A stretch of DNA of 64,000 nucleotides from Sapria himalayana (lineage: Eukaryota > Streptophyta > Magnoliopsida > Malpighiales > Rafflesiaceae). Both the position numbers and the translations under genes were made by a program. Location: NCBI GenBank assembly GCA_029783825.1, contig JAREIK010002450.1, positions 1,555,039 to 1,619,038 on the forward strand, written 5' to 3'. Below the pieces are notes generated by a model. The model did not search any database, was not told the DNA's origin, and worked only from the letters and a program-made list of their open reading frames with translations. The first letter of the stretch is position 1, and each line of letters begins with the position of its first letter. Shown here in pieces: positions 23,822-36,795 of the stretch.

Positions 23822-24312
23822 TTCAGGAGCGGGCGAGGCAGGGGGCAGGGGTGAATTGAGGGGGGAGGCAGGGGGCGAGCGCTAAAATAAAATAAAATAT
23901 TTTTATAAAATAAAATAAAAAATATATATATTATCTTATATAATATAAGATAATTTTAAAATATTATTTTATAAAATAAAATAATTATAAATATTATCTT
24001 ATAAAATAAAATAAAATACAATATTTTTATTTTATAAAATAAAAATATATTTATTTATTTTATAAAATAAAATATTTTAATTTAATTTAATTTAATTTAT
24101 TTTATTTTATAAAATACCTAATATTCATAAAGAAAATAATTTTTATTTTTATTTTTTTTATCATGCTGTATCCTAGCCGTATCGGTATCATAGTTTTTTT
24201 GGAATTTGTCGTGTCCCCGTATCCTAGTTTTTTTGGAATTTGTCGTGTTCCCGTATCCTGCCGTGTCATATCCTCATGTCCGTGTCCGCGTCCGCGTCCG
24301 TACTTCTTAGAA
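23822..24312 (-). repeat. T1: composite repeat (C-rich end, AAATAAAAT middle, GATACGG end)
   Basis: Read on the minus strand: AAGAAGTACGGACGCGGAC at the start, then ATGACACGGCAGGATACGGG, an internal duplication of ACACGACAAATTCCAAAAAA, an AT-rich core of AAAATAAAAT type, and a C-rich tail. The same order occurs at 25985-26620 and 51287-52002. No coding sequence; probably non-autonomous. Confidence 0.65.
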
Positions 24313-24616
24313 TCTAATCATCTAGTTTAGTTCAAGTTTATGATGAGCCAAAAACTAATAGAAATGACACATATGACTTAAAATATATATTAAGAGAATG
24401 AGACATATACAACATGCTCAAATTAAAGATTAATTTATTGAGGAAGATAATTCTATAGTATATCTTTCTAATCTCAAACTCCCAATAACTTTTTGGAAGG
24501 AATAAAAAATTTATAATTAATACTCGATTTCATATGATTTATCCTACTCATATCATCTCTCTTCCTTTATTTTCTTTATTATGTTCAATGGTAGTATTAA
24601 AATACTCATTTCTTCT

Positions 24617-25130
24617 CCTAAGGCTATAAATGTCAATTGGGACAAGCGACCCAAACACATAAAAAAATGCCAAGCCTGGCTCGACACTACCTAATCCAGA
24701 GTCATGCCTTAACCAGCCTCGTCTTGACCCCCCGGAACAACTCGAGTCAGGCAAGGGTTTCTAGCGTACATGCCACTTGAGACGCGAGATGGCACATCTT
24801 GGCATGTTGGCCCATATGGGCAGATTTCAGCCCTACTAGCCAAACCATGCTAGCCAGAACCTAATTGAGGCTTGCTAGGACATCATATAGGCTACCCTGG
24901 ACCAGACCCAGGCTACTCTGGAATGAACCAAGCTAGCCTGGAATTGATCCAAACTAGCCTAAACATGACTCATGCTAGCCTAAAATTGACCCAGGCTAGT
25001 TCAAACCCAACCCAAGCTAGCCTGGCCAAGATTGACCGATCCTGACATGACCCAAGCAAGTGGCGAGTCCACTAGTTAGGTCGGGCTAATCATTTTTAGA
25101 GTCATGTCATCACGGCATGACCTATACTAA
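24617..25130. repeat. decayed GC-rich hAT-type MITE with 21-bp minisatellite
   Basis: Begins near ATAAATGTCAATTGGGAC (degenerate form of the TAGAGGTGTCAA terminus) and carries at 24889-25026 about 6.5 tandem units of AGGCTACCCTGGACCAGACCC type (21 bp). A similar but shorter set occurs in the MITE at 43412-43822. It sits against the truncated 5' LTR of C2. Confidence 0.55.
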
Positions 25131-25141
25131 AAAGAAATAGT

Positions 25142-25243
25142 ATTGTAATATTTTGTTTTGTTATCTGTTTCATTAATCCTTTGTTTTATTTTTTTTATTT
25201 ATAGATACGGATACTAATATGTTAAGAGATTTAATACGTGACA
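25142..25243 (+). repeat. C2 5' LTR (truncated)
   Basis: Matches 30641-30750: ATTGTAA...TTTTATTTNT... and the shared end GTTAAGAGATTTAATACGTGACA against ATTAAGAGATTAAATACGTGACA. No primer site follows because a hAT element starts within about 15 bases. Confidence 0.7.
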
Positions 25244-25249
25244 TCATAG

Positions 25250-25985
25250 TTATTTAAGGTGCAAGGCGCACTGAGGCGCAAAAGCCTTTGGGGCATTAAG
25301 GAGCAAGGCGCACTTGAGGCGCGGGCTTTTTTATTTGAGGTGCACCCAACCTAATACACATAAAAATTATACATTTTACTAAATATAATCTTTAATTTTC
25401 ATCTAATAATAAACTAAAAAACATCAAAGATAAAAATCAAATATTAATAGTGTTCCCATCATCCAAACATTCAAAGTTTCAAAACAAAATAACAAACATT
25501 CAAAGTTCTAAAACAAAATAAACACTCATGTATCTACATCTAAATTTAAATCAAAAAAGTCTTCATCAATATCATCTCCATCATCAATCTTTCACTGTCT
25601 CTCTTCTTCATCTTCCTCTCCCGATGAATAGATCATTTCATCTTCATCAATCAAAGCAAGAATAGGAGTATGTTTAAAGCTAGATGGTCTTGACTTTGGT
25701 TTTGGTGTTTGTGTTTTGCTTGGTTTAGCTCTTGTATAAACCCTAAGCTCCTCAGCTCCACTAGCTCTTACAACATCATCTCATGTTAAATCATCACCTT
25801 CAAACACCAAATCATCTTCTGCAACACCTTCATCTTCCATTCTTCCCATCAATCAAAAAATACCCAGCTGAATACAAATATCGATGAAGTTGAACCTCCC
25901 ACCTCCTATCAATGATTTCCATGATTTCCCTATACTTTTCTTCATTCCCATTAAAGCTTTTGATGATGATTTCCTTCGCCTTTTT
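25250..25985 (-). pseudogene. hAT-B: internally deleted hAT transposase
   Basis: The left end TATTTAAGGTGCAAGGCGCA...GAGGCGC is a known style of plant transposon end. On the minus strand the sequence reads MKKAKEIIIKSFNGNEEKY, then IIDRRWEVQLHRYLYSAGYF, a block typical of one plant hAT transposase group. This jumps straight to DGKNGRMEDEGVAEDDLVF, then RASGAEELRVYTRAKP and a long acidic tail, the usual C-terminus of that group. The catalytic and dimerisation middle is missing. The right end is replaced by repeat T2. Confidence 0.7.
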
Positions 25986-26620
25986 CATGGATACGGACAC
26001 GGGGATATGACATGGCAGGATACGAGGACACGACAAATTTTTAAAAACTAGGATACGGATACGGCTAGGATACGGCATGAAAAAAAAAACAAATACAAAT
26101 ATTATCCATTAACAGAAATTTAGATTAAAAAAAATACTTAAACATTATTTTTACAAATATTACAACTCATTTTATTGTATAATTCTGCAAGAAAAAAAAT
26201 TATGCATTTTAATTAATATATATTATTTCAAAATTACTTTAATCTAATTTTTTTTCTCCATTAATATTATAATACAATTTTCATTATATTTTCATTATTT
26301 ACATATTACATTAATTTATTTAAAATAAATTATATAAAAAAAACTATTATACTTACATATTATATATTACTAAATATTTATATATTTCATATTTTAATAT
26401 TGCATATTTATTATTATTCTTAAAATCATATATTTAAAATTAAAATAAATTATTTGTTTATTATATTTTGCATATATATTAAACAAACAATAATAATTAA
26501 AATATAAAAAAAAATATTTAAACCCTCTAACCCCTGCCCCCTCCCGTTACTGTATTTAAAATAATTAAAATTATACTTTGAACCCCCCCCCCCCTCCCTT
26601 TACAGCTTCCAACAAATAAA
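25985..26620 (+). repeat. T2: second copy of the composite repeat
   Basis: CATGGATACGGACACGGGG, then GACATGGCAGGATACG and ACACGACAAATTTTTAAAAA, then an AT-rich core, and a C-rich tail at 26521-26610 (ACCCCTGCCCCCTCCCG and a C13 run). It begins inside hAT-B. Confidence 0.65.
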
Positions 26621-28507
26621 AGGGACACTAGAAAACTGAATGTCCACGAAAGAAGATAAGACATGATCGACCGGATCAGCCTGTTTCCCCACAAGCTGCT
26701 GCTATAGCATATGATGTCGTGAATGGAGATGATCTCGTGCTGTCCACCTCTACTACTATTGTAAAGTCCGACTCCTGGATCATAGACAGTGATGTTTCCT
26801 TTCACATCAGTATACAATTAAAATAATACAGTAGATATGATATGAATGAAGCTGGTCATACTGTTGTGGACATCAACCAACTATGTAAAGTTATTAGAGT
26901 TTGCATACTTGTGTTGAGAACAATTGATAGTCGGATCACCTCTCTATCAAATGTAAAATACATTCTGGAGATGACTATGAATCAAATATCCCTCTATGTT
27001 CTGAATGATCAGGAATTTATCTTTGGTGGTGATGAGAAAATACTGAATATTTTCAATTGAGACATCATATTAAAGAGATAGAAGAGTGGAATGCCTAATG
27101 GGTTCCACAATGATAGCACTAATGCGGTTATATCCGAAGAGCCCACATCTAAATGATCATAGAAGATTATAATACATGCGGTCACACATATGGGTGAGAA
27201 ATATAAGAAAATCTTTTACGATCTTAACCTTGTTGCGTGTCATAATTAATAACCTGAATTTCTGTGATTATTGTATTTTCAATAAAAAACATAGAATTAA
27301 ATTTAGTAAAACTATACACTAAACAAAAAGAACTTTAAATTATATTCATGCTGACTATTATGATCCTTCTAAAATCTCATTTATTAGTGCTACCTGATTC
27401 TATTTATGTCTTGTAGATGACTATTCTACGATGTATTGAGTATTCGTGATAAAACATAAATCTGAAATTTTTAAAAAATTTAGGTAATAAGTTAGCTTAT
27501 TAGACAAAAATTAGAAACACTCCTCAGCAAAAATAGTATTACTGAAAAAATAAACCAAACTATATTGAAAAGAAATATGTGTATACACTCTCAATCGTGT
27601 ATTAGCAAAGAATTTTGGGTTGAAGCTATTGATACAGCATACTATCTAATAAATAGATTACCATATAGTAAAATTTATTTCAAGAATTCAATTTGAGGTA
27701 TGGTCTAATAAGTCTACAGATTATTTCAGTCTAAAAGTATTCATTTGAGTTGCCTACTATCATATAAATGATGAAAAACTTAAACCGTGATCAAGAAAAA
27801 AAATATTTATAGGATATAGTGATGGCGTCAAAGAATTTCGTATCTAGTCACAATCTCAAAGAGAGTAATCTTATCTAAGATTATTACCTTTAATGAAAGT
27901 ATCATCATAAAACAAGTACATAATCTTATCTAGTCATCGGAAGTTCCCTAAAATATTGTTAGGAATAGACCTAGGAGGATAAATATAGGTTCTCCTCTAA
28001 GATTCCGCTTTAATGAATTTGTAGAGTTTGCCCTAGAAATTACCAAAGAAATTGACATTTTTGAACAATTCTCCTTCAAGGATGCTATTAAATATCCTGA
28101 ATCCGAGTCATGATCAATTTTTATGAATAAAGAGATTGAATTCATTCATAAGTAAGGTACATGGATTGCCGAACCTAAATTAAAAGGGAGAAAAAATTTC
28201 TTACATATGAGTTTTGAAGATAAAAAAAATTATTGATAGTGTAAAATTCAAGGCACGATTAATTGCAAGAGGATTCAGTCAGAAATAAGATATTGATTAT
28301 AATAATATATTTCATCATATAGTTGGACATACCTCAAACAGGGTGCTTCTAGCATTAGTGACACATCAAAATCTTAAACTTAAGCAACTATATTTCAAAA
28401 CTAATTTATTTAAAAGGGATCTAGATAAAGAATTTACATGGGTCAGCCTAAGAATTTTAAGGTATAATGTAAAGAAATCTATATGTGCAAGCTTTTGAAG
28501 TCCTATG

Positions 28508-29009
28508 TAGATGTGTTAAACGGGTCGTGCCGGGCCGGCCAGACATGTTTTTTCCAGGCCCAACCGGGCTTTAGTGCCGGGCCAGGCACGGCCCGGAACA
28601 GTAACCGTGCCTGTCCCGACACGGTTTTTTGGGGGTTCAGCCCGGCACGGGCCCGCGGCATGATTCGCCGAGTTCGGCCCTGTCGTACAAACCCTAAATT
28701 AAAAAAAAATTAGGATTTCGGCGGGCCCGAAACCCTAATTCTAAAAAAAATTAGGGATTGGGTGCGCCTGAAACTCTAATTCTAAAAAAATTAGGAATCG
28801 GGCACGCCCGAAACCCTAATTTTAAAAAAAATTAGGGTTTCGGCGCCAAGTAACCCTAATTTTTTTAAAAAAAAATTCAGCACGGTATCGTGCCGGGCCA
28901 AGCCCGGCACGAACTCGGGCACGAAAAATTATCCTGCCGGGCCGTCCCAGGCACGACTGAACCGTGCCATGCCTCGTGTCGGGCCGGCCCGGCCCAGTTG
29001 ACATCTCTA
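28508..29009. mobile_element. GC-rich hAT MITE inserted in C2 (502 bp)
   Basis: Ends TAGATGTGTTAAACGGG and GTTGACATCTCTA. Flanks gtcctatg and cttctatg agree in 6 of 8 bases as a decayed 8-bp target duplication. Inside are GGCACG-rich arms and, at 28688-28876, about four units of a 40-42-bp repeat whose core is a palindrome, ACCCTAATT-A(n)-AATTAGGGT. Small GC-rich frames here are not genes. Confidence 0.85.
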
Positions 29010-29171
29010 CTTCTATGTACTTAAATAATTTTCTCATTTATTGTACAAAAAATTTAATTATTTCAAGACTAATCATGAACACATGTAAGACCAAGACTAA
29101 TATTATTATCACTGCCAGAAATAAATCTGACATTCAAAAACTAAAAAATTTTCTCGGTTCTGAATTTGATA

Positions 29172-29692
29172 TAGAGGTGTTAAACGAACCGAGTCGGCCG
29201 GACCGAGCTAGTATTTTCGGGCCCAACCGGGCTGGCATGCCATGCCAGGCACGACACGCTATAGTACCATGTCGTGCCTGGCAATGCACGATCCCTTGGA
29301 GGTCAGGGTCAGCATGAACCCAAAACCCAAAATCCACCCGGGTTCATGCTGGTTCAGGCCGATGCAACAATTTTTAAAAAAAAACTAAGGTTTCGGCGCA
29401 TGCTGCCTTCGCCCGTCGGACCTTGTAGAGCCTCGTTCGTCGGGCATTGGCCCATCATCCCCACGTCGTGACCATGCTCAATGTGTGGTCACCTGTGTCG
29501 TGCTCACGTACCAAGCACTCGTGTCATGCATGGGATAGCAAGCAGGCCAAATTCCCTCAGCATGGCACGACACGACTGGTACCAAGGGAGTGCCTGGCAC
29601 GGGCCTAGGCACGGCACTGTAAAGTGCCGTGCCGACACAGACACGAATGAATCGTGTCGGGCCCAAGCTGACCTGCTCGTTTGACACCTATA
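29172..29692. mobile_element. GC-rich hAT MITE inserted in C2 (521 bp)
   Basis: Ends TAGAGGTGTTAAACGAACC and TTTGACACCTATA, with a perfect 8-bp target duplication ATTTGATA at 29164-29171 and 29693-29700. Removing it restores the copia RT reading LKNFLGSEFD followed by TNLRGTKKILGM. Confidence 0.92.
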
Positions 29693-30640
29693 ATTTGATA
29701 TGACAAATCTAAGAGGAACAAAGAAAATTCTAGGCATGAAAATATTTAAAAAGAACTAAAATAAAATTATTTCTATCACAAAAATAATATATTTAAAAAA
29801 TTCTATCTAAATTTTGAATGACTTCTTGTAAACCTCTATTTACCTCATATGCTTCCAACTTGCATTTGTCATTGAAGTTATGTCCTCAATCTGAAATTGA
29901 TAAGGAATAAATATCTAGGATTTCTTATTTTAGTATTGTCGAAAGTCCCATGTATCTCATGGTGTGCACCCGACATAATATTGTTCATGCAGTGAGTGCA
30001 ATGAGCAGGTTTATAATAAATCATAATCAATATAACAAAAAAACTATAAAGAAAATACTTAGGTACTCAAGGGGATATCCAATATTGGTCTAATATTTAG
30101 TAATGAACCAAAACTCATGCTAGCAAGATATTCTAATTATGCAAAAGATATTGACAGTAGATAGTCTATGACTGACTATGAATTCACTGTGTGTGACTTT
30201 GTAATTAGCTAAAAAGCCAGTCTTCAATCTTCTGTTATTCTATCCTCCACTAAGACAAAGTATATGGCTCAAACTAAAGCTGTGAAAGAAGAAATCTAGA
30301 TAAAAATATTCTAAATGAATTTGATATTTACCAAGAGATTGCAATAGTGTTCTGTGACAACCTTAGTGTTATATGTTTAGTAAAAGACTAATTACACCAT
30401 GAGAGAATAAAACACATTAATATGTAATATCATTTTCTTCAATCTGAAAAGAGAGTGCAGGTAAAGAATAATTATAATCTCTAATAATCCAACAAACAAG
30501 TTTACCAAATTTATCACTCTGAATAAGTTAAGATACTATCTTGATTTACTGAACATATCAAATCAGTTATAGTCTCATTAAGACTAATTATTTATTTTAG
30601 AGTGTCTCTATATCTACATGCAAAACATCTTAAAATAAAG

Positions 30641-30750
30641 ATTGTAACATATAATTTGTTTTATTATCTATTTCCTTAATCATATGTTTTATTTCTCTAT
30701 TTTATTTATTGGTGAAAATATTAATATATTAAGAGATTAAATACGTGACA
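30641..30750 (+). repeat. C2 3' LTR (partial)
   Basis: Homologous to 25142-25243 and ending GTGACA. The start is not clear. Confidence 0.7.
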
Positions 30751-30769
30751 TTGAGATAATAAAAAAGGT

Positions 30770-31978
30770 ACCGCTACCTAGTTAGTGGGCCGAACATTTT
30801 TTGGATCATGACCCGGTCCGCTCTGAAATCACAAGGCACAACTCACAAAAATAACATAAAATAAATAGTATAAATTTAAATTATTTCGTAACGTAATACA
30901 TAACAATGCAAGCTCAAAAATAAATACATCAATAATTAATCTCATAAGTATCTGATGATATCACTAGCGGTAGGCTCAATCTCATTCTTCATCAAAGTAT
31001 CATGAATCATCAACAGCCATCAATTCATCTGCTCTTGTTGCAATTTAGTATGATCCTGGATGCTCAAACTCAAACCATTCCAATTCTTCATACATTCTAA
31101 TGTCTCAATAATATATGATCGTAATCTCAATCTCCTACCTGAAATCACATTCACAACAAAAAAAAAAGCAGACCCGATGCTAAGCTTGACACCGGAAAAG
31201 TCAGTAAATCTTAGGTCATTTTAGTCAACATAAGATAGATATACTTATATGATTTCTACCATTATAAGATATCAAGATTATTATTATCAATGTGTGATAG
31301 GATTAAGCAATAATCAATATCTAAGTATCAAAATAAATTACTCTTATATTATGATTCACCTCATCGTTTTTATCTTGCTAATTGAATTAAGTCATTATCT
31401 CCGATAATGATACCAATGTTCATACTCAAAGTCTTATTATTACTATCATCATACCTAATATCGTAGTATGTAAATAACTCAATCTACTTCTCATGAATGA
31501 ACCCTTCAATTTTGTATTTCTGGTTCATGCACAAATATATGAATGCCAAAATATTTTCTACATCTTCCACCTTAAGCCTAGGGTCTATGCAAACAATCAG
31601 ACAATAAAAAAATAAAGTAGTGGATCAGTACTTTAAGTACTCAGTTTCCATCTCAACTACCATATCACTAAATATCATATCATCTCTAAATTTCCTAAAT
31701 ATACTACTAATGTTGCATATGCACTTAAATACAATATAAATTATGAGTATAAACTGGCAAACACATGTTCTTCGTGTCATAAAAAATCTTTAAAAATTTC
31801 ATACATAAAATTCTTGTATCACAGTCAGTATCGTCAATAATAAGTTCGTTATTTTTATTATTGATGTACAATCCTTGTCCAGACATGGATATAAATCATG
31901 TTGTGTCAGGCCAGGCATGACTCAATCGAGCCATACCTCATACCATTCTCGGGTCGTCCAGCCCATTTAACACCCATA
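30770..31978 (-). pseudogene. H3: internally deleted hAT of the H1 family
   Basis: The right boundary TATGGGTGTTAAATGGGCTG (minus strand, at 31978) is the degenerate hAT terminus. After some 60 bases of GC-rich arm the sequence jumps to transposase positions corresponding to H1 13480 onward, so the BED domain and leader are deleted. It then runs through the dimerisation part to an H1-like tail. Stops throughout. Target duplication not certain. Confidence 0.7.
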
Positions 31979-33610
31979 GATGATAGACTTATATATTTTC
32001 TTGGTATAAAGATTGCTTACTCTAGTAACAATATTATTTTATTATAGAGAATATATACACTTAAAACTTTTAGATGGTTGGACTTTTGAATAATACTCCT
32101 AAAATTCTCATTGATTCAAACACTAATTTTATTTTCCAAGTGATCATTATAGTTGATTTTACTATTTATAAAAAAATATAAGTAAGATCATAAGATTAAC
32201 TATCTAACTATTATAAGATCGAATATAATATATACAATCAGTATAATTAACTATTTTTGATATTCTTCTCAAAAGATTTACTCATACTCAACTCTTAACA
32301 TGCTTAAATATGTGAAAAAATCTACAAAACTTATTTTTATGTTAGTGATCATAAATACTTGTAGTTAGCCAAATATTTAACATAAATTTTGGCACCAAAA
32401 TATATCAAGGAGGCATACAATAAATTTTTGTATTTTTTTGAAAACAACATTATCTCTTAGAATAAAAAAAGATATCCAGTTGATTCAAGATCTAATACAT
32501 AGGTAGTTCATGAGAACAACAATTATTCCTAATGAGATACTTTAGACCTAACACCTAACCGAGATAATCAGATATTCACTTTCTTCCTAACTATTCTTTT
32601 TATGTAATAGTCAAGCAAAAAGATAAAACAAAGCAATCAACTAATATATTCACAAATGGTAATATCATGAATGTCTTAAAAATATATATTCATGAATGAT
32701 AGTATCAACAAGATTAAACAAAGCAAAGAGAAATAAATATAAATTATTTTTTTCTCAAAAATTAGATATAAAATAAAAGCATTATTTTAATATATATTCA
32801 TATAACAAAGCAACCAACTAAAATATTTACGAATTTCATAATAAGACTTTATCTTATTTTTGTTTACTTTGAGTTTGATATTTTAGACTTTAGGTACCAT
32901 CTTGATGTGGTGTTGCAATTATATATCTTTATAGTTTTTTTGGTCCTTTTACTTTGTATTGCATTATTGATGCACAATTGTAATGAGCCAGATATTTAAC
33001 ATCAATTTAAGCATCAACATGTATTAAGAATGTCTAGGAGTTTCTAGGAAACAACATTATCTTCAAAAAAAAAAATAAGACATACTATCATTTCAACATA
33101 CGGTACAAAAGTAGAGTTCATGATGATAATAATTATTACTTGTGAGATATTTTGAACTTGGCACCTATTTGAAGAGATAAATATTCACTTTATCATCCCA
33201 CTAATTTTTACTGTGATGTTCAGACAACAAGACATATAACTTCAAATTCAATACTTAATGAGCAAATAAAGCACATAGACAAAAATTATTTCAACCTCGG
33301 AGAAAAGATATAAGATGAGACGATTACTATTATATATATTCATAAAACATAACAAGTAATAGACATTTTCATCAAAACCTTCAAGAGACCTCATATTACA
33401 TTTTTTTTCCAAGTTTGATATTTTAAACTTATTTATATCATTTTGATGAAGTGTTATAGTTTTATAAATATATAATTTTTTTTCCTTGTTACTTTGTATT
33501 GTATTATTAATAGAAGCACTCAATATGTGACATGTCTCAATTACATTTGTCCATTTTATAAGGACTTGATTTGCTTATTTTCAATCATTAATATTATTGA
33601 GTTTATTTCT
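31979..33610 (+). pseudogene. C3: copia RT end with two RNase H/LTR tails
   Basis: YFLGIKIAYSSNNIIL at about 31990-32040 is the RT connection. RNase H-type sequences follow twice, at 32340-32830 and 32990-33420; both contain the SRS-...-EV-VHDNNNYS and ITSN-type landmarks in broken frames. The second is followed by LTR box b (33510-33545, GAAGCACTCAATATGTGACA). Repetition of the tail shows at least two overlapping elements. Confidence 0.6.
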
Positions 33611-34099
33611 CACCTAAAATTTCCTATAACTAGGAAAATAAACTAAAATTTTTTATAGTGCCCATTATACTAAGATGAGTAAGAACTTATTTAATATGAT
33701 ACACTGAAACATATGAAAATATAATGGATATAAGACCAAATATGAATGTCAATACATTTTTTTATATTTGTGATAATTATATCCAATTTATTTAGTTATT
33801 TTTTTCATGTAAGATAAAATTATTTTTATTTTCAAGTCACTTTAAAAAAAATTTTATAAAAATATCAAAATCAATAAAAATGATATTATATTTGAGTAAA
33901 TGTCAGATAACTTCAACATAAACTATCCTGATTGTGAAATGATATGTCATATATTTTGCAAGGAGATACATTTTGCAAGAATATTCACTTAGAGATTTGG
34001 TCAATTAGCAAGATACTCTCTAGTGACCAAGATGACATTTGTACAAGTAATTATTTATCTTGCATTAACTCACAGATAAATAATATAACAGTTAGACAT

Positions 34100-35420
34100 A
34101 AATAGTGTTACGAGTTATGTTGTAAGAAAGTTTACTCAGACTATTGGAATTAATTATCAGGACATTCTATAATAACTAAGATGTCTTCCATGTCAGTTAG
34201 ATATAAATAATATATTTTTCCATAATGATCTTGAAAAAGAGATATATATGAAAAAACCATCTAAATTTCAAGCAATGACAAGACATTGATATATAGTTTG
34301 CAGATTCTCAACTATAGTCACCTCTTTTCTTTTTGTTTGCACAAGTGTATTACAAATTATTCTATTTTTTATCATATGAGTTAAGATAATATGTATATTT
34401 TGCTAATTATTTATATGAATGATATTATTATCATGAGAAATAATGAGTTATAAATCATTCAACTCAAGGAACACATTCAATCACAATTTCAAATGGATGA
34501 TCTTGAAGACTCAAATATTTTTTGGTGATAAAAATAGATTATGACAATATTTTTATTATATTGTTATAGAAAAGATATATCTTAAATACTCACACAAGAG
34601 ATCATCTATTGAGTTGTGCTCCAAAAATTATTCATATCGAGTCAGATATTAATTTTTTATTTGATATGAATCATTCAGTTAACTTAACTACATACAAAAA
34701 AATCATAAGGTATATTAACTATATGACTATCTTGAAACTAGATATAATTAATGTATTCAGTATAATAAATTATTCATCAATTCACTTGGATAAGTTCAAC
34801 ACAATAGAATTTTTCACATATTTAGGTATGGGAAAAAAATCTTAGTTCTTAATAATTCATTCATATAACATGATCACCTTTAACTAACCAAATATTTAAA
34901 TTCTAATTAATCATAAACTAACATAGAGAAAGATAAATCTTGACTAATTAATCATCTACTATATATAAGTATATTTTTCCCTGAGATAATCTTGTGTTTT
35001 CAAATAATAAGAGAAAAATAGTCTCAAGATCCAATGCAAAGGAAAAGTCTAAGATGATAATTACAATATTATTGAAAAATTGAGTCATACTACTTGGGAA
35101 AATCATATACCCACTTAATCTCTCATTCCTCTACTAAAATAGTCGAACAACAAGATAAAACACATAAATATATATTATTTCTTTCACATTGAAAAGATAC
35201 ATGACAGAATTAATGTGATGATCTATATCATTAAAACAGATCAATCATCCAATATATTAAAGAATGTCTTAAGAGGCCCTCTGCCTATTTTATTCTTGAA
35301 ACTTGGTGTTTAAGTATTCATGCATTAATTTGATAGAAACTATTGTGGTTATGTTTTTAGTTTCTTATTTCTTGATATATATGTCTTTCTGATTATCTTA
35401 TATCCTATTTATAGATTTAG
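34100..35420 (+). pseudogene. C4: copia RT to RNase H relic
   Basis: RKFTQTIGINYQDIL (34127-34170), LDINNIFFHNDLEKEIYMKK (34198-34257), then a 78-residue frame at 34609-34845 with SCAPKIIHIESDINF and LTTYKKIIRYINYMT, which aligns with the copia segment after YVDD. RNase H traces lie at 34960-35270, followed by LTR-like sequence. Many stops. Confidence 0.65.
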
Positions 35421-36640
35421 GTTTTTTCTTGTATTTATTAATTATAGTGAAATTTTCATTTCCCAAAGAACATAACCCTCTATAATTTTCCCTATATCAA
35501 AAAGATTTATAATATATGTCATCATCAAATCAAGTTAGTATTTATGTGATTACATACATACTAATACATTAAATCTCATATGAACTTTATAATTAAATGT
35601 TTGAGAATAATATTAGGATAACTAATTAATTGAGAATTATTTGTGTTTCATGCATATATTGAAGGTGATGGTTTGATATGATAACAAGTAACTTTATCAA
35701 ATAACATTAGATCTCAAGTTCAAGACTTATAATGGGCAACCTCTCTGACTTTCAAGAATAAAATTATCAAGTAATTAACATCTCGTATATCTTATTCTGA
35801 AATAAAAGTCTTGTACATTGAGTATGATTTCCATCAAGTCATGATAATGTAAAACATATATTATTTAATACAAATATAGAAGTATTAATTATAATAAGGT
35901 TTCTCAGTTAACAATGTACAAAATAAATTTAGACACTTTTAATTAAAATAGATTAATTTTTAAAATTGATAAACATTTAAGAAGTAAAAATTATTATATA
36001 TTAGTATATGAACTCGAGTGATTATGTATTCTAACTTGAATAACATTCTCATGATCAACTTGTTCTATTTATTTATCAACTTATTCAAACATAGTATAAA
36101 ATTCCTTTGAATCATCAAAATAACTAAGAAAGTTCAATACATCTTATTGAAAAACTAAAATTCATATGATTGATCCTAAGTATATCAAAATATATAATTT
36201 AATGATGAAGATAATTAATAATATTTTATTTATTGAGAAATATAAACAATATGAATATATTGCATGAGAATACAAAGAAAATCTTAATGAAACTCTTATT
36301 TTTATTAGGAACATTGTCTGAAAAAATAAAAAATAATAAAAAAATAACTTGCACATGTTTTCCAAGGTTATTGTGACTTTACCTTGCTAAACTAGCATCT
36401 TATTTTTGCTAGTCTTGACGGAAACATGTAGAGTAAATAGCTCATCCCACACATGCCCACGAGTTGATTTAGTTGGTAAGAACAAACTCAAGATTATGGT
36501 TCATATTATAAGAACTGATGTTAAATTCCTTCTTCTAAATTGAGAGTGTACTAAGATTAACTTGATAAAATTATGAGGAAAGGACACCTATGCTAAGAAT
36601 TAGTCAGATGAAGCCCGCCCACCATACTCAAAAAAAGCTA
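35421..36640. other. intron sequence, nothing recognised
   Basis: AT-rich. Two weak tRNA-like phrases (about 35655 and 36460) lack convincing A and B boxes. Confidence 0.4.
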
Positions 36641-36656
36641 ATCCCAATCCACAAGA

Positions 36657-36735
36657 ATAAACAAACAAACACACACACAAATGCACGTGCATGCACACAA
36701 AAACACAAACACACACACACACACACACAAACACA
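36657..36735. repeat. (CA)n-rich microsatellite
   Basis: ACAAACACACACACAAATGC and a run of about ten CA units, 60 bases from exon D and within the downstream intron. Confidence 0.9.
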
Positions 36736-36795
36736 AAATAGAAATTTTGTCGTTGGTAAACTTCTTTGAGAAAAGACAGCAGTTCAAGTAGTTAC

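Larger units (their letters stand above)
26625..30757 (+). pseudogene. C2: copia pol, decayed and interrupted
   Basis: Protease-like SWIIDSDVSFHISIQ (26780-26820; D-S-G is D-S-D), then a gag-pre-integrase and integrase region with many stops, then PYSKIYFKNSI-VWS... and FIGYSDGVKEFRI (27800-27840). RT pieces FKARLIARGFSQK and VLLALVTHQNLKLKQL lie at 28250-28400. RT is cut twice by GC-rich MITEs (28508-29009 and 29172-29692) and resumes TNLRGTKKILGMKIFKK at 29704. RNase H traces extend to 30560. The gene order and LTRs (25142, 30641) show one copia of the type with a YSDGVKGFR motif. Confidence 0.75.

Noticed and set aside
36455..36560. tRNA-like phrase GAGTTGATTTAGTTGGTAAG
   Set aside because: No acceptable box B at the right distance; it might be an old SINE fragment at best.
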